Assembly (NCBI RefSeq): GCF_012927445.1 | Contig: NZ_JABBPD010000007.1 | Span: 620,001-684,000 of the forward strand | DNA length: 64,000 nt | Reading direction: 5' to 3' | From: Rhodoferax sp. | GTDB lineage: Bacteria > Pseudomonadota > Gammaproteobacteria > Burkholderiales > Burkholderiaceae_C | Part shown: in pieces, positions 1-8,514 of the stretch | How positions within the stretch are numbered: the stretch's first letter is position 1 | Layout of the letters: every line of letters begins with the position of its first letter | The notes under the pieces: generated by a model | What the model saw: only the letters and a program-made list of their open reading frames with translations | What the model was told of the DNA's origin: nothing | Database searches by the model: none | Program-made: the position numbers and the translations under genes

Positions 1-399
1 GACCATCGGCGGTCGCTTGTCCTTGGGCGGGTTTTTCAAGCGGTGCGTCAGCAGGCCAATCCGCGCTTCGCCCAGGTAACCGACCCGCTTCGGGATGCTG
101 GCCAGAAAGGGCAGCAGGGCGCTTTTCAGCGAGTTGGGGCAAATATAGGCGGTGTCAAACCGGCCATCGAGTTGTTTGGCCAGGCTGCGCCGCGCCTTGA
201 ACTGCAGGCCGCCATGGGCAAACGGAAATTCAATGACCTCGGCCACCTGCGGCATGGCCCGGTACACCGGCGCCACCCAGGGCAGTGCGCCAACCGTGAG
301 GCGTTCGCCGCGAGCGCTCAGGCGGCGCATCAGTGGCTCGGTCATCACCGCATCCCCAATCCACTGGGGCGCGATGACGAGGGCGTTAGTGGTGGCCAC
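1..399 (-). CDS. waaF: ADP-heptose:LPS heptosyltransferase II, N-terminal part (cut by window edge)
   Basis: Glycosyltransferase of family 9 that would add the second heptose to the lipopolysaccharide inner core at the cytoplasmic membrane. Only the first 133 codons are in the window; the gene runs off the left edge. The N-terminus carries the family-typical APQWIGDAVMTEPL stretch and later KSALLPF and RVGYLGEAR, matching the donor-side Rossmann start of WaaF. I chose the GTG at 397-399, which overlaps the end of the zinc-finger gene; the methionine 18 codons later is too far into the conserved motif. The gene follows ilvE and the CHCC zinc-finger gene, an order common in Burkholderiales. Family call is firm; WaaF rather than WaaC is partly from context. 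Confidence 0.82.
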   Translation of the reverse strand, partial: MATTNALVIAPQWIGDAVMTEPLMRRLSARGERLTVGALPWVAPVYRAMPQVAEVIEFPFAHGGLQFKARRSLAKQLDGRFDTAYICPNSLKSALLPFLASIPKRVGYLGEARIGLLTHRLKNPPKDKRPPMV

Positions 400-592
400 C
401 GAAATGTTCGCCGTCCTTCAATTTGTAGACGGTGCCGCAATAAGGGCATTTGGCCTCGCCGGTGAGGGCCACGTCCAGATACACCTTGGGGTGGCCATCC
501 CAGATTTTCATGTTGGCCAGCGGGCTGGGGCAAAACACACCACCTTGGTGGTTGAGGTCTCTGGCCAGCAGTTCAATCACAGATTTACTCAT
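386..592 (-). CDS. CHCC zinc-finger domain protein
   Basis: A 68-residue protein with the four ligands of the small CHCC zinc-finger family: Cys21, His34, Cys49 and Cys52 (CPYCGTVY). Relatives include the mitochondrial complex I subunit NDUFS6; the bacterial role is not established. It lies 22 bp downstream of ilvE, and its stop codon overlaps the start of waaF by 14 bp, so the three genes are probably one transcript. The whole protein is the domain, ending in GEHFGGHH. No signal peptide or membrane segment. Confidence 0.85.
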   Translation of the reverse strand: MSKSVIELLARDLNHQGGVFCPSPLANMKIWDGHPKVYLDVALTGEAKCPYCGTVYKLKDGEHFGGHH

Positions 593-614
593 AAATACCT
601 TTGTTCAGTTGAGC

Positions 615-1565
615 TCAGACCTTCGCCAGCCAATGGGCGTATTTGGGGTTGCGGCCGTGGACGATGTCAAAGAACGCGCTCTGGATTTTTTCGGTGATCG
701 GGCCGCGGCTGCCGACATAGTCGCCTTTGCCGAGCTCAATGCGGTCCAGTTCGCGGATAGGCGTCACTTCAGCAGCGGTGCCGGTGAAGAAGGCTTCGTC
801 GGCGATATAGACCTCGTCGCGGGTGATGCGCTTTTGCACCACTTCCAGGCCCAGATCCTGGCAGATGTGGAACACGGTGTCGCGCGTGATGCCTTTGAGC
901 GCACCGGCCGACAGGTCGGGCGTATAGACCACGCCGTCCTTGACGATGAATACGTTTTCGCCCGAACCTTCGGACACAAAGCCGGCGGTGTCGAGCAGCA
1001 GCGCTTCGTCGTAACCGTCGTCGGTGGCTTCGGTATTGGCCAGGATGGAGTTGGTGTAGTTGCTTACCGCCTTGGCTTGCGTCATGGTGATGTTGACGTG
1101 GTGGCGGGTGTAGCTGGAGGTCTTGACGCGGATGCCGCGCTTCATGCCGTCTTCACCCAGGTAGGCGCCCCAGGCCCAGGCGGCAACCATCAGGTGAATG
1201 TCGTTGCCTTTGGGCGAGACGCCCAGTTTCTTGTCGCCGATCCAGCTTAAGGGACGCAGGTAGCCGGACTCGAGATGGTTCTCGCGAATCACCGCGATTT
1301 GCGCTTCGTTCACCTGCTCCTGGGTGAACGGGATTTTCATGCGCAGAATTTTGGCGCTGTTGAACAGGCGTTGCGTGTGATCTTCGAGCCGGAATATGGC
1401 GGTGCCGCTATCGCCTTTGTAGGCACGGATGCCTTCAAAGACGCCGCAACCGTAGTGCAGCGTGTGGGTCAGCACATGGATTTTGGCGTCACGCCATTCC
1501 ACCATCTGGCCGTCCATCCAGATTTTGCCGTCGCGGTCTGCCATGGAAGGGGGTAATGCTGACAT
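615..1565 (-). CDS. ilvE: Branched-chain amino acid aminotransferase
   Basis: PLP-dependent class IV transaminase that makes the last step of leucine, isoleucine and valine synthesis from the 2-oxo acids and glutamate. The 316-residue protein has KIWMDGQ at the start, the HTLHYGCGVFEGIRAY block, the lysine in AKAVSNYTNS that would hold PLP, and the class IV signature ending in SEGSGENVFIVKDG. I start at MSALPPSM because AAAGGA sits about 7 bases upstream and the longer frame has no family-like sequence before it. Length is normal for the family. It is followed closely by the zinc-finger gene and waaF. Confidence 0.93.
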   Translation of the reverse strand: MSALPPSMADRDGKIWMDGQMVEWRDAKIHVLTHTLHYGCGVFEGIRAYKGDSGTAIFRLEDHTQRLFNSAKILRMKIPFTQEQVNEAQIAVIRENHLESGYLRPLSWIGDKKLGVSPKGNDIHLMVAAWAWGAYLGEDGMKRGIRVKTSSYTRHHVNITMTQAKAVSNYTNSILANTEATDDGYDEALLLDTAGFVSEGSGENVFIVKDGVVYTPDLSAGALKGITRDTVFHICQDLGLEVVQKRITRDEVYIADEAFFTGTAAEVTPIRELDRIELGKGDYVGSRGPITEKIQSAFFDIVHGRNPKYAHWLAKV

Positions 1566-1671
1566 GATGCTGATCCTTTGGTGAATGTAGGTGTCGAGAA
1601 AATAATTCTTGGACGGGAAGTTGCCCCGGCGGCCAGCCCGTGGGGCCGTGCAAAAACCCGAAACAATGATT

Positions 1672-2115
1672 TTACGGTGCGGGCGGCAGAGCGCCCCCGG
1701 CGGGCCTGAAAAGCACATGCTGCGCCAGCTTGCCGCCGACGAAGGTGCAGGTGACGTGCGAGTCGGTGCCGTCGGTCCAGCGGAACACCTCGGGCTGCAC
1801 ATCTTTTTCTGTCAGGCGCTTGCCCAGCGCACGGGTCATGGCCACCACATGCAACAACGTCATGCCGGGCTGGAGTTTGGCATTGAGCATGACGGCACTG
1901 CCGACATAGCCGATGGGCCGATTGGTCGTGCGTTTGAGCACCTGCATCATGCGGCTGAAGTGCAGCAACAGCCACATCACCAGCGCACTCACGGCGACCG
2001 CAACACCGGCCCAGCGGTAGAAATAGTAGGCGGCAATGACCAGCAGCAGGCTGCCCACCGGGACCAGGAATTTTTGAGAGGGCATGCCCTGATTTTGACT
2101 GATGTCACGGGTCAA
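1672..2115 (-). CDS. Small membrane protein of unknown function
   Basis: I do not recognise a named family. The 147-residue protein has two hydrophobic segments (about residues 15-30 and 34-50, VPVGSLLLVIAAYYF and GVAVAVSALVMWLLL) and then a soluble tail of about 95 residues ending in an Ala/Pro-rich stretch. An alternative start is the methionine at 2083-2085 (MPSQKFLVP). It lies 21 bp downstream of the histidine kinase gene and upstream of ilvE, all on the minus strand, so it may be the last gene of the sensor operon or the first of the ilvE group. No function can be given. Confidence 0.6.
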   Translation of the reverse strand: MTRDISQNQGMPSQKFLVPVGSLLLVIAAYYFYRWAGVAVAVSALVMWLLLHFSRMMQVLKRTTNRPIGYVGSAVMLNAKLQPGMTLLHVVAMTRALGKRLTEKDVQPEVFRWTDGTDSHVTCTFVGGKLAQHVLFRPAGGALPPAP

Positions 2116-2136
2116 GCATGCCGGGTTGGTACCTGT

Positions 2137-3516
2137 CTAATGCCCCGTTGATTTTCCCGTGGCTGGCGCCGGCCAGCGCACCGCAACCGCCAGCCCGCCC
2201 AGCAGGTCGGAGTGGCTCACCTGCACTTGGGCGCCAAAGAGATTAGCAATCCGTTTGACAATCGACCAGCCCAGGCCGCTGCCCGGTTGCTCATGACCCA
2301 GCACCCGGTAGAAACGCTCGCCCAGTCGGGCCATCTCCTCCTCGGTCATGCCCGGGCCACTGTCTTCGACCCACAGCGTCGGTTGCCCGGACTCGTCCGT
2401 CACACTGACGCAAATCCGCGCCCGATCCGGGCTGTAGCGCATGGCGTTATCGATCAAATTGCGCACCAGTACCCCAATCAGCATGTCGTCGCCCGCCACC
2501 GCGTGCGGGGCGTCGGCTTCAAGTTCCAGGGTTTGATGACGCGCCAGCGCCGTCGGGGCCAGGTCGGCGGCGACGCGCCGCGTCACCGCGCTCAAGTCCA
2601 CGGGGGCAGACGCGGCGGTGGCTGCGACCGGCGCTGCTTCCAGGCGCGCCAGGGTCAGCAATTGTTCAACCAGCCGGGTGGCGCGGTCGCAGCCGATCAG
2701 GGTGGCCTGCAAGGCATGCTGGCGTTGCGCTTCATCGGCACCGGCCCCCATCGCCACCTGCGCCTGGGCGCGAATGCCGGCAATCGGCGTGCGCAGTTCA
2801 TGGGCCGCATCCGCCGTGAAGCGGCGCTCGGACGCCACCATCAGTTCAATGCGCTCAAACAAGGCATTGAGCGCCTCCACCATCGGCTGCATTTCAGTCG
2901 GCAGGTCAGCCAGCACCACCTGCTTGAGCGCCTGTGGCCGCCGCTGGCCGATCACATGACTGAGCTGCCGCAAGGGCGCCAGTCCCTGGCGCACGACCCA
3001 CCACCCCACCAGCGCCAGCAAGGGCAGGGCATATAAAAAGGGCAGCAGCACGCTATGGAGGATGGCCCAAAGAATCTCATTGCGTGATTCCTCCTTCTCC
3101 CCGACGTAGACCTGCACATCACGCTCAACCCCACTGGTCGAAAACACGCGCCAGCGTTCACCGTCGCCCAGGCGCACCGTTTCAAAGCCGTGGTCCTTGG
3201 GCGACATCGGTGCCAGGCCGGCATTGGCCGAGCGCATGGCTAATTTACCTTCGTGAAACACCTGAAATGCCACCAGGGGGGCATATTTGTGCAGCGACGG
3301 CGCGTCTGCCACGCCATCATCATCCGCTCTGGCCTGTTGCACCACCAGCAAGGCGGCGGCCTGGGCCAGATGGCCATCGAGCAGGTCATCAAGTTCTTCG
3401 CGTGCCTCAAACCAGGTCATGGTCGCAGCCGCCAGCCAAATCACGGTCACCAGTGCCAGCAGGGGCAGCAACAGACGTGCCTGCAAGGATTTCAAGGGAC
3501 GTCGCACCGGCTTCAT
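2137..3516 (-). CDS. Two-component sensor histidine kinase, QseC/PmrB/TctE class
   Basis: Inner-membrane sensor kinase of 459 residues. Two membrane segments flank a periplasmic domain (about residues 15-35 and 150-175); then come a HAMP-like linker, the phosphorylation helix with ADAAHELRTPIAGI (H-box near residue 240), and an HATPase domain with N (DNAMRYSP), G1 (VEDSGPGM) and G2 (GSGLGWSIV) boxes. GSGLGWSI has Trp where Gly/Leu is usual. Its start overlaps the response regulator stop by 4 bp, so the pair is co-translated. The pair sits downstream of three cytochrome genes, so its signal probably concerns that redox module; the ligand is unknown. Confidence 0.9.
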   Translation of the reverse strand: MKPVRRPLKSLQARLLLPLLALVTVIWLAAATMTWFEAREELDDLLDGHLAQAAALLVVQQARADDDGVADAPSLHKYAPLVAFQVFHEGKLAMRSANAGLAPMSPKDHGFETVRLGDGERWRVFSTSGVERDVQVYVGEKEESRNEILWAILHSVLLPFLYALPLLALVGWWVVRQGLAPLRQLSHVIGQRRPQALKQVVLADLPTEMQPMVEALNALFERIELMVASERRFTADAAHELRTPIAGIRAQAQVAMGAGADEAQRQHALQATLIGCDRATRLVEQLLTLARLEAAPVAATAASAPVDLSAVTRRVAADLAPTALARHQTLELEADAPHAVAGDDMLIGVLVRNLIDNAMRYSPDRARICVSVTDESGQPTLWVEDSGPGMTEEEMARLGERFYRVLGHEQPGSGLGWSIVKRIANLFGAQVQVSHSDLLGGLAVAVRWPAPATGKSTGH

Positions 3517-4184
3517 GTCAGGTCCTGACTGCGCAGCATGGTGTAGCCGACGCCGCGCACGGTCTGGATCACGTCCGGGTGCAATTTACGGCGCAGATGG
3601 TGAATGTGCACCTCGATCGCATTGCTTTCCACCTCATAGCCCCAGCTGTACAACTGCTGCTCCAGTTGCTCGCGCGACATGACGCGGTCCGCATTGAGCA
3701 TCAGGACGTGAAGTAAATCGAATTCGCGCGTGGACAGCGCCACGCTCTCGCCATTCAGGCTGACCCGCCGGGCAGCCGGTTCAAGCAGCACCGCACCACA
3801 TTGCAAAACGTCCTGCATCTGGCCATGCGAGCGGCGTACCAGGGAGCGCAGGCGGGCCCCCAGTTCATGCAGATCGACCGGCTTGACCACATAGTCGTCG
3901 GCGCCCAGGTCCAGGCCGCGGATGCGGTCCGGCACGGCGTCGCGCGCGGTCAGCACCAGCACCGGGGTGCTGACCTTGCGGGCCCGGAGCGCCTGCAACA
4001 CGTCCAGCCCGTCCTTCAATGGCAGGCCGAGATCGAGCACCGCCGCCGTGTAGTCGCCCGACGCCAGCTCGCGCTCGGCGGCCACGCCGTCGCGCACCCA
4101 GTCCACCTGGAAACCCAGTTGACGCAAGCCGGCCCGCAGTCCGTCGCCCAGCATGGGATCATCTTCAGCCAGCAGGATGCGCAT
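3513..4184 (-). CDS. OmpR-family response regulator (QseB/PmrA/TctD class)
   Basis: DNA-binding response regulator of 223 residues. The receiver domain has the acidic pair E7/D8-D9, phosphoacceptor Asp51 (AVLDLGLPLKDG), Thr in LVLTARD and Lys in DYVVKP. The C-terminal winged helix has the STREFDLL start and ends with IHHLRRKLHPDVIQTVRGVGYTML. Its gene is the fourth of a tight operon (SHP, diheme cytochrome, cytochrome b, this regulator, kinase). A CTTAAG-N5-CTTAAT tandem site in front of the first gene fits the YTTAAK-N5-YTTAAK box known for PmrA/QseB regulators, so autoregulation of the whole operon is likely. Confidence 0.92.
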   Translation of the reverse strand: MRILLAEDDPMLGDGLRAGLRQLGFQVDWVRDGVAAERELASGDYTAAVLDLGLPLKDGLDVLQALRARKVSTPVLVLTARDAVPDRIRGLDLGADDYVVKPVDLHELGARLRSLVRRSHGQMQDVLQCGAVLLEPAARRVSLNGESVALSTREFDLLHVLMLNADRVMSREQLEQQLYSWGYEVESNAIEVHIHHLRRKLHPDVIQTVRGVGYTMLRSQDLT

Positions 4185-4211
4185 CCATAAACTCCAGGGT
4201 GATTCAGTGGT

Positions 4212-4949
4212 TCAGAGCAGGGTCGACGCTGCCAGCGCAGGGCTGTTAGTCATCGCCGCGGTCATGTGACTGTATTTTGCATTTTCCGAGGCCCCGGCCG
4301 TTCCGGCTGCCGCGTCTGCGGGGGCACTTTGCCATTGCAGCCACCAAAAGCCCAACACCGCCGCCAGGAGGACGAGCGCCAGCGGGCGCCAGGGCCAGCG
4401 GATGCCTTCCTCGGGGGTGCCCTCTTTTTTACCGGTCAGCATGGCGCGCACCAGATTTTCGCGGTGCAGCCAGCTGGCCAGCAGCACACCGGCCACGTGC
4501 ACGCCCACCACCGCAAGCATGAAGTTGGCCGCGCCTTCGTGCAGATCTTCGAGGGCATTGCCGCCCACCTCGTTGTAGATCGCCCAGCCGCTGGCGACAG
4601 TGGCAATGCTCAACAACAACAGCAACACAATCGCCCAGGCCCCAGCCGGGTTATGCCCGACATGGTGCTCTGGCTTACCGCTCAAGAGGGCGCGCCCATA
4701 CCGCATGACCGCTGCGGGGCCGCGCACAAAGCTGGCAAAGCGCGCATAGCGCGTTCCCACCAGACCCCACAAAATACGAAACGCCACCAGGCCACCCATT
4801 GTGTAGCCCAAACTCACATGCACCAGGCGCCAGCGTTCACTCTCCGCCGTGAGGTAAGCACCGGCAAAACTGAGCACCAGCAGCCAATGGAACACCCGCA
4901 CCGGGGCATCCCACACCAGAATTTTGGTCTTTGTTGTTGAATTGGTCAT
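4212..4949 (-). CDS. Cytochrome b561-type membrane protein of the SHP/DHC cluster
   Basis: A 245-residue membrane cytochrome b with about four hydrophobic helices. Candidate heme ligands are the histidines in VFHWLL, LVHVSLG, DLHEGAANF and VGVHVAG. A fifth hydrophobic stretch near residue 195 (LALVLLAAVLGFWWL) precedes a polar alanine-rich tail. Cytochromes of this family pass electrons from the quinone pool to soluble c-type cytochromes. It lies 6 bp after the diheme cytochrome c gene; the trio SHP, diheme cytochrome c and cytochrome b is a known conserved cluster in proteobacteria. The C-terminal extension after the last helix is longer than I would expect. Confidence 0.85.
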   Translation of the reverse strand: MTNSTTKTKILVWDAPVRVFHWLLVLSFAGAYLTAESERWRLVHVSLGYTMGGLVAFRILWGLVGTRYARFASFVRGPAAVMRYGRALLSGKPEHHVGHNPAGAWAIVLLLLLSIATVASGWAIYNEVGGNALEDLHEGAANFMLAVVGVHVAGVLLASWLHRENLVRAMLTGKKEGTPEEGIRWPWRPLALVLLAAVLGFWWLQWQSAPADAAAGTAGASENAKYSHMTAAMTNSPALAASTLL

Positions 4950-4955
4950 GACGTT

Positions 4956-5453
4956 TTACTTCGGGATTCTGATGTCGCGTTCACTAAAACTGCCTTTGGC
5001 CGCGTTGGTGTGGCAGGCCGCGCAATTGGAGGCGCTGCCAACCGACGCACGTTTCCAGACGTTTGCCGGCACTTCCCCTTCGCGGTGTTTGCGTAAAAAC
5101 CAGGCCGATTTCGTGATGCGGTCCTGCGGCGGCGCTTCGCTGACCCGCTTGTAGGTGCCAGCGTTGGCCTGGAGCCAGCCACTGATCTCGCGCACGCTGG
5201 CCTCGTCCAGCGAGGCATCGGTGCCATAGTGCTTGGTAAGGGACCCCATCATGTGCTGCCATGAGGCGGCCGGCAACATGCCGGCGGGGTAGGCGATATG
5301 GCAGGCGGCGCATTCCTGCTGGTATTTGGGCAAGGGCTGCACCATCGGCCCCTTGGCGCCATGATCGTCGGCCTGGGCGGCAGTCACCGTACCTGCCGCC
5401 AGCAGCAGCAGCCGCAGGATGCGCGAAATTTGTTTGAAGTTTGAACGGGACAT
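4956..5453 (-). CDS. Periplasmic diheme cytochrome c (DHC)
   Basis: Exported electron carrier of 165 residues. A signal peptide ends near AAQADD (residues 1-29). There are two heme-binding sites, CAACH at residues 48-52 and CAACH near 144-148, with the sequence ending FSERDIRIPK. In the known SHP cluster this protein is the electron donor for the SHP cytochrome and takes electrons from the membrane cytochrome b. Its gene lies between those two genes here (29 bp and 6 bp gaps). Length and heme spacing fit the DHC family. Confidence 0.88.
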   Translation of the reverse strand: MSRSNFKQISRILRLLLLAAGTVTAAQADDHGAKGPMVQPLPKYQQECAACHIAYPAGMLPAASWQHMMGSLTKHYGTDASLDEASVREISGWLQANAGTYKRVSEAPPQDRITKSAWFLRKHREGEVPANVWKRASVGSASNCAACHTNAAKGSFSERDIRIPK

Positions 5454-5482
5454 GAGGTTCTTTCAGAGAAGTTGATCGGGCT

Positions 5483-5884
5483 TTAGCGTTTGAGCGTCAG
5501 CAGCCAGGACAACACATCGGCCTTTTCGCCGGCGGTGCATTCACGACCCATGACGTCATTGCAATTGCGGCGAAACCATTTCTCGGTCTTCGCCGTGGCG
5601 GTAAAACGTTCCGGGTTGAAGGCGGGCGCCATCGGGCCGATGACCTTGCCGGTGCTGGCATGTTTGCCGTCACCGGTTGGCGTGGCGGTATGGCACGAAG
5701 CGCAACTCCAGTCCTTGCCGTGTTTGCTGGTGAACAGCTGTTGCCCGCGCGCGGGTTGGGCGGGCGTACCCGCTTCGGCGGTGTAGGCGGCGAGCTGCTC
5801 GGCTGGGGTGACGGCGTAGGCTTGTGAACTCAGGCCACCCGCCAGGGCCGCGCAAACGAGGGAAAGGGAAGAAAACTTTTTCAT
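5483..5884 (-). CDS. SHP-type monoheme cytochrome c (DUF1924 family)
   Basis: Periplasmic monoheme cytochrome of 133 residues with a signal peptide (1-24, cleaved near AYA), a single CASCH site at 61-65 and a conserved tail RRNCNDVMGREC. In the Rhodobacter sphaeroides heme protein the sixth iron ligand is an asparagine that swings away when oxygen or NO binds; Asn107 or Asn109 is the likely equivalent, and Cys108/Cys116 would form the family disulfide. This is the first gene of the operon, with AAGGAG before ATG. Its natural role (NO, oxygen or peroxide chemistry) is not settled for the family. Confidence 0.87.
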   Translation of the reverse strand: MKKFSSLSLVCAALAGGLSSQAYAVTPAEQLAAYTAEAGTPAQPARGQQLFTSKHGKDWSCASCHTATPTGDGKHASTGKVIGPMAPAFNPERFTATAKTEKWFRRNCNDVMGRECTAGEKADVLSWLLTLKR

Positions 5885-5921
5885 GACGACTCCTTGATGA
5901 AGCCGACATTAACGCGGGCAG

Positions 5922-5938
5922 ATTAAGCTTTTCTTAAG
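5922..5938 (-). promoter_or_regulatory. PmrA/QseB-like tandem operator before the SHP operon
   Basis: Read on the minus strand, the site is CTTAAGAAAAGCTTAAT, that is CTTAAG-N5-CTTAAT. This fits the YTTAAK-N5-YTTAAK box of PmrA/QseB-class regulators, and the operon behind it encodes such a regulator. A TAATGT hexamer lies 10 bases downstream and could be the -10, with the operator taking the -35 place. The first start codon is 38 bases further on. Confidence 0.65.
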
Positions 5939-5947
5939 GGCACCGGG

Positions 5948-7315
5948 TCACCCCAGGCCGCGCACGATCTCCATGGCCTGCTCGACCCGCTCCACCGCAT
6001 GGATGGTCAGGCCCTCGATCGGCTTTTTCGGCGCATTGGCTTTCGGTACCACCGCCACGCTAAAGCCGAGCTTGGCCGCCTCCCGCAAGCGCTCCTGACC
6101 GCGCGGTGCCGGCCGCACTTCGCCCGCCAGCCCAACCTCGCCAAAAGCAAAAAAGCCCTTGGGCAGCGGCTTGCCGCGCAAGGAGGAGGTGATGGCCAGC
6201 AGCACTGCCAAGTCAGCCGCAGGCTCGCTGATGCGCACACCACCGACGGCATTGACGAAGACGTCCTGGTCCATGCAGGCGACGCCGGCATGGCGGTGCA
6301 GCACCGCCAGCAACATCGCCAAGCGGTCTTTGTCCAGACCGACGCTCAGACGCCGGGGCGACGGACCGCCGCTGTCCACCAGTGCCTGAATTTCGACCAG
6401 CATCGGCCGCGTGCCTTCCAGTGTGACCATGACGCAACTGCCCGGCACCGGCTCGGCATGCTGGCTCAGAAAAATGGCGCTCGGGTTGGAGACACCTTTC
6501 AGGCCTTTTTCGGTCATGGCGAAGACGCCAATCTCGTTGACCGCGCCAAAACGGTTTTTGATGGCGCGCACCAAGCGAAAGCTGCTGTGCGTGTCGCCTT
6601 CAAAGTACAGCACCGTGTCCACCATGTGCTCCAGCACGCGTGGTCCGGCCAGCGTGCCTTCTTTGGTGACGTGGCCAACCAGCACAATGCAGACGCCACT
6701 GGCCTTGGCCGCGCGCGTCAGGTGCGCTGCGCATTCGCGCACCTGCGCCACCGAGCCGGGTGCGGAGGTGAGCTGGTCGGAGTACACCGTTTGAATCGAG
6801 TCGATGACCGCGATGTCGGGCCGCAGGGCGTGCAGCGTGGCCAGAATTTTGTCCAGTTGAATCTCGGCCAGCACCTTGACCTGTGAGTTGTCCAGCCCGA
6901 GGCGGCGCGAGCGCAGCGCCACTTGGGCGCCGCTTTCTTCGCCGGTGACGTACAAGGTGTTTTGTCCGCTGCGCTGCAGCGAATCCAGCGCCTGCAGCAG
7001 CAGGGTGGACTTGCCGATGCCGGGGTCGCCGCCAATCAGCACCACACCGCCTTCGACGATGCCGCCGCCCAGTACCCGGTCCAGTTCTTCATGGCCGGTC
7101 GGCGTGCGCGCCATGTCGACCGCGTCAATGTCGCCCAGGGTGACGACTTCGGCGGTTTTGGCCAGCGAGGCGAAGCGGTTTTTGGTCGGGGCTGTGCTCT
7201 CGGGGACGGATTCAATCAGCGTGTTCCACGCATTGCAGCTGGGGCATTTGCCCAGCCATTTGGGGCTGGTGCCACCACAGTCGGAACACACGTAAACAGT
7301 TTTTTCTTTGGCCAT
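5948..7315 (-). CDS. radA: DNA repair protein RadA
   Basis: RecA-like branch-migration ATPase used in recombinational repair. The 455-residue protein has the N-terminal zinc finger (Cys10, Cys13, Cys24, Cys27), Walker A GGDPGIGKST near residue 95, the RadA-specific KNRFG motif (KNRFGAVNEIG near 250) and a C-terminal Lon-like domain with GEVGLAGEVRP. Length and order are standard. It stands between the cytochrome operon (63 bp downstream) and a low-GC accessory patch. Confidence 0.97.
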   Translation of the reverse strand: MAKEKTVYVCSDCGGTSPKWLGKCPSCNAWNTLIESVPESTAPTKNRFASLAKTAEVVTLGDIDAVDMARTPTGHEELDRVLGGGIVEGGVVLIGGDPGIGKSTLLLQALDSLQRSGQNTLYVTGEESGAQVALRSRRLGLDNSQVKVLAEIQLDKILATLHALRPDIAVIDSIQTVYSDQLTSAPGSVAQVRECAAHLTRAAKASGVCIVLVGHVTKEGTLAGPRVLEHMVDTVLYFEGDTHSSFRLVRAIKNRFGAVNEIGVFAMTEKGLKGVSNPSAIFLSQHAEPVPGSCVMVTLEGTRPMLVEIQALVDSGGPSPRRLSVGLDKDRLAMLLAVLHRHAGVACMDQDVFVNAVGGVRISEPAADLAVLLAITSSLRGKPLPKGFFAFGEVGLAGEVRPAPRGQERLREAAKLGFSVAVVPKANAPKKPIEGLTIHAVERVEQAMEIVRGLG

Positions 7316-7554
7316 GCGGGGATGTTACGGGATGGAACCATCCATTTTAAAACCCCCGGCCGTTTCAGCGCTAATGACGGGAAAAGACCCACTGTCGACA
7401 TTGGCTGCGCTCCGAAGCAGTCGTTACGTGAAAGTAAGGGCTGCGGCGTGCTTTTGCGCCGCCCCGTTTGAGCGTCGGGTTGGGTGCCGGGTCGCCCGAT
7501 CGCTTCGGACAACCAGATGCCGAGTGTCACCACCTTGCACTCATGAAGCGGAAC

Positions 7555-8406
7555 TCAAAGGCCTTTAGCCTTGACCATTGCGACATACTGCCGCATAGCC
7601 GAGCAGTAGTTTCGAATCGTGTTTTCCTTCCTCTTGCCGCTGATGCTTTTGGCAATGTTGTCCACGTCGCTATCGCTTCGTAATAGCGTTGGTGTGATGT
7701 CTCTGCCAATGAGCTTGGCTACGCTATTCAGGTAAGAGACGTACGAAGCGGTTGACGACGCGACAATATCTTTGGAGCCAACTCCTTTATGTGCGATGAA
7801 GTCTAGAAACAGGCTTTTGTGATCGATCAACATAATCTCACGGTGAACACCCAACGTTGGAGTGAGAGGGTGATCGGCCTTATCTGGAAGGTCCATTTGG
7901 ACTGTCGGGCATACCTTGGAGAATAGCCGGACATAAAGATTTTCAATTGACGTAATTGCCGTAAAGCTGCTCTTTGGTAGAACTCGAATATTCCGACGCT
8001 CTGTTTTGACTCCGTCCTTGTTACCTTTTGTGTGCTTCGCAACCTTCCGATCCACCAGACTCGGCAATGGTTCCCCAGCTTCTGCGCCGAAATAGAGGAA
8101 GGGTCCAAGATGCAAAGTCTTTTCGTCAATGTATATCCAAACCACACAGCCACTCGGCTTGTCAGCGAGCTTGGTATGAATTTTCTGAACAGCCGTCTTG
8201 CCGCCAACAATAGACGTTTTGAGTTGCATGTGCCTGACAACACCCATTGCTTCCACGATTAGGTCATACCCAGAATTGTCCACCTCAGGCTTTGAAATTT
8301 CCAGAGCGCAGCAATGACGAAGCCAAGATAACTTCAACAACTCTGCGACAAAAAGATGCTCAATCAGCTTCTCTCGATATGAAGAATTTTCGGTATGTTG
8401 AGTCAT
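7555..8406 (-). CDS. Orphan protein: PD-(D/E)XK-like N-terminal half, integrase core-binding-like C-terminal half
   Basis: Unnamed protein of about 283 residues. The first ~180 residues contain EISKPEVDNSGYDLIVEA followed by RHMQLKTS, the acidic-acidic-QLK spacing of PD-(D/E)XK nuclease folds, and SGCVVWIYID and LGPFLYFG strands. The last ~90 residues (from LFLDFIAHKG to TIRNYCSAMRQYV) resemble the helical core-binding domain of tyrosine recombinases, but no recombinase catalytic domain follows. I start at MTQHTEN because GGAG lies 6 bases upstream; a longer frame begins at 8433. Base composition is clearly poorer in G+C than the neighbours and codons differ, suggesting transfer. Nuclease activity is inferred only. 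Confidence 0.75.
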   Translation of the reverse strand: MTQHTENSSYREKLIEHLFVAELLKLSWLRHCCALEISKPEVDNSGYDLIVEAMGVVRHMQLKTSIVGGKTAVQKIHTKLADKPSGCVVWIYIDEKTLHLGPFLYFGAEAGEPLPSLVDRKVAKHTKGNKDGVKTERRNIRVLPKSSFTAITSIENLYVRLFSKVCPTVQMDLPDKADHPLTPTLGVHREIMLIDHKSLFLDFIAHKGVGSKDIVASSTASYVSYLNSVAKLIGRDITPTLLRSDSDVDNIAKSISGKRKENTIRNYCSAMRQYVAMVKAKGL

Positions 8407-8514
8407 TGCAGACTCCGAATTTTCATGGGACATAACGTAACGGTGAGCGGATGGCTGCGCACAAATTAAGAAGGAACTTAGTTATCGCATCGCGGCCAGT
8501 CCGATCGACCATCC

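Noticed and set aside
7316..7554. Attachment site or insertion sequence remnant between radA and the orphan gene
   Set aside because: I looked for flanking direct repeats, a tRNA end or transposase codons and found none that I could support.
7308..7683. Two small plus-strand open frames between radA and the orphan gene
   Set aside because: No ribosome site, no family-like sequence, and they overlap the end of the orphan gene on the other strand.
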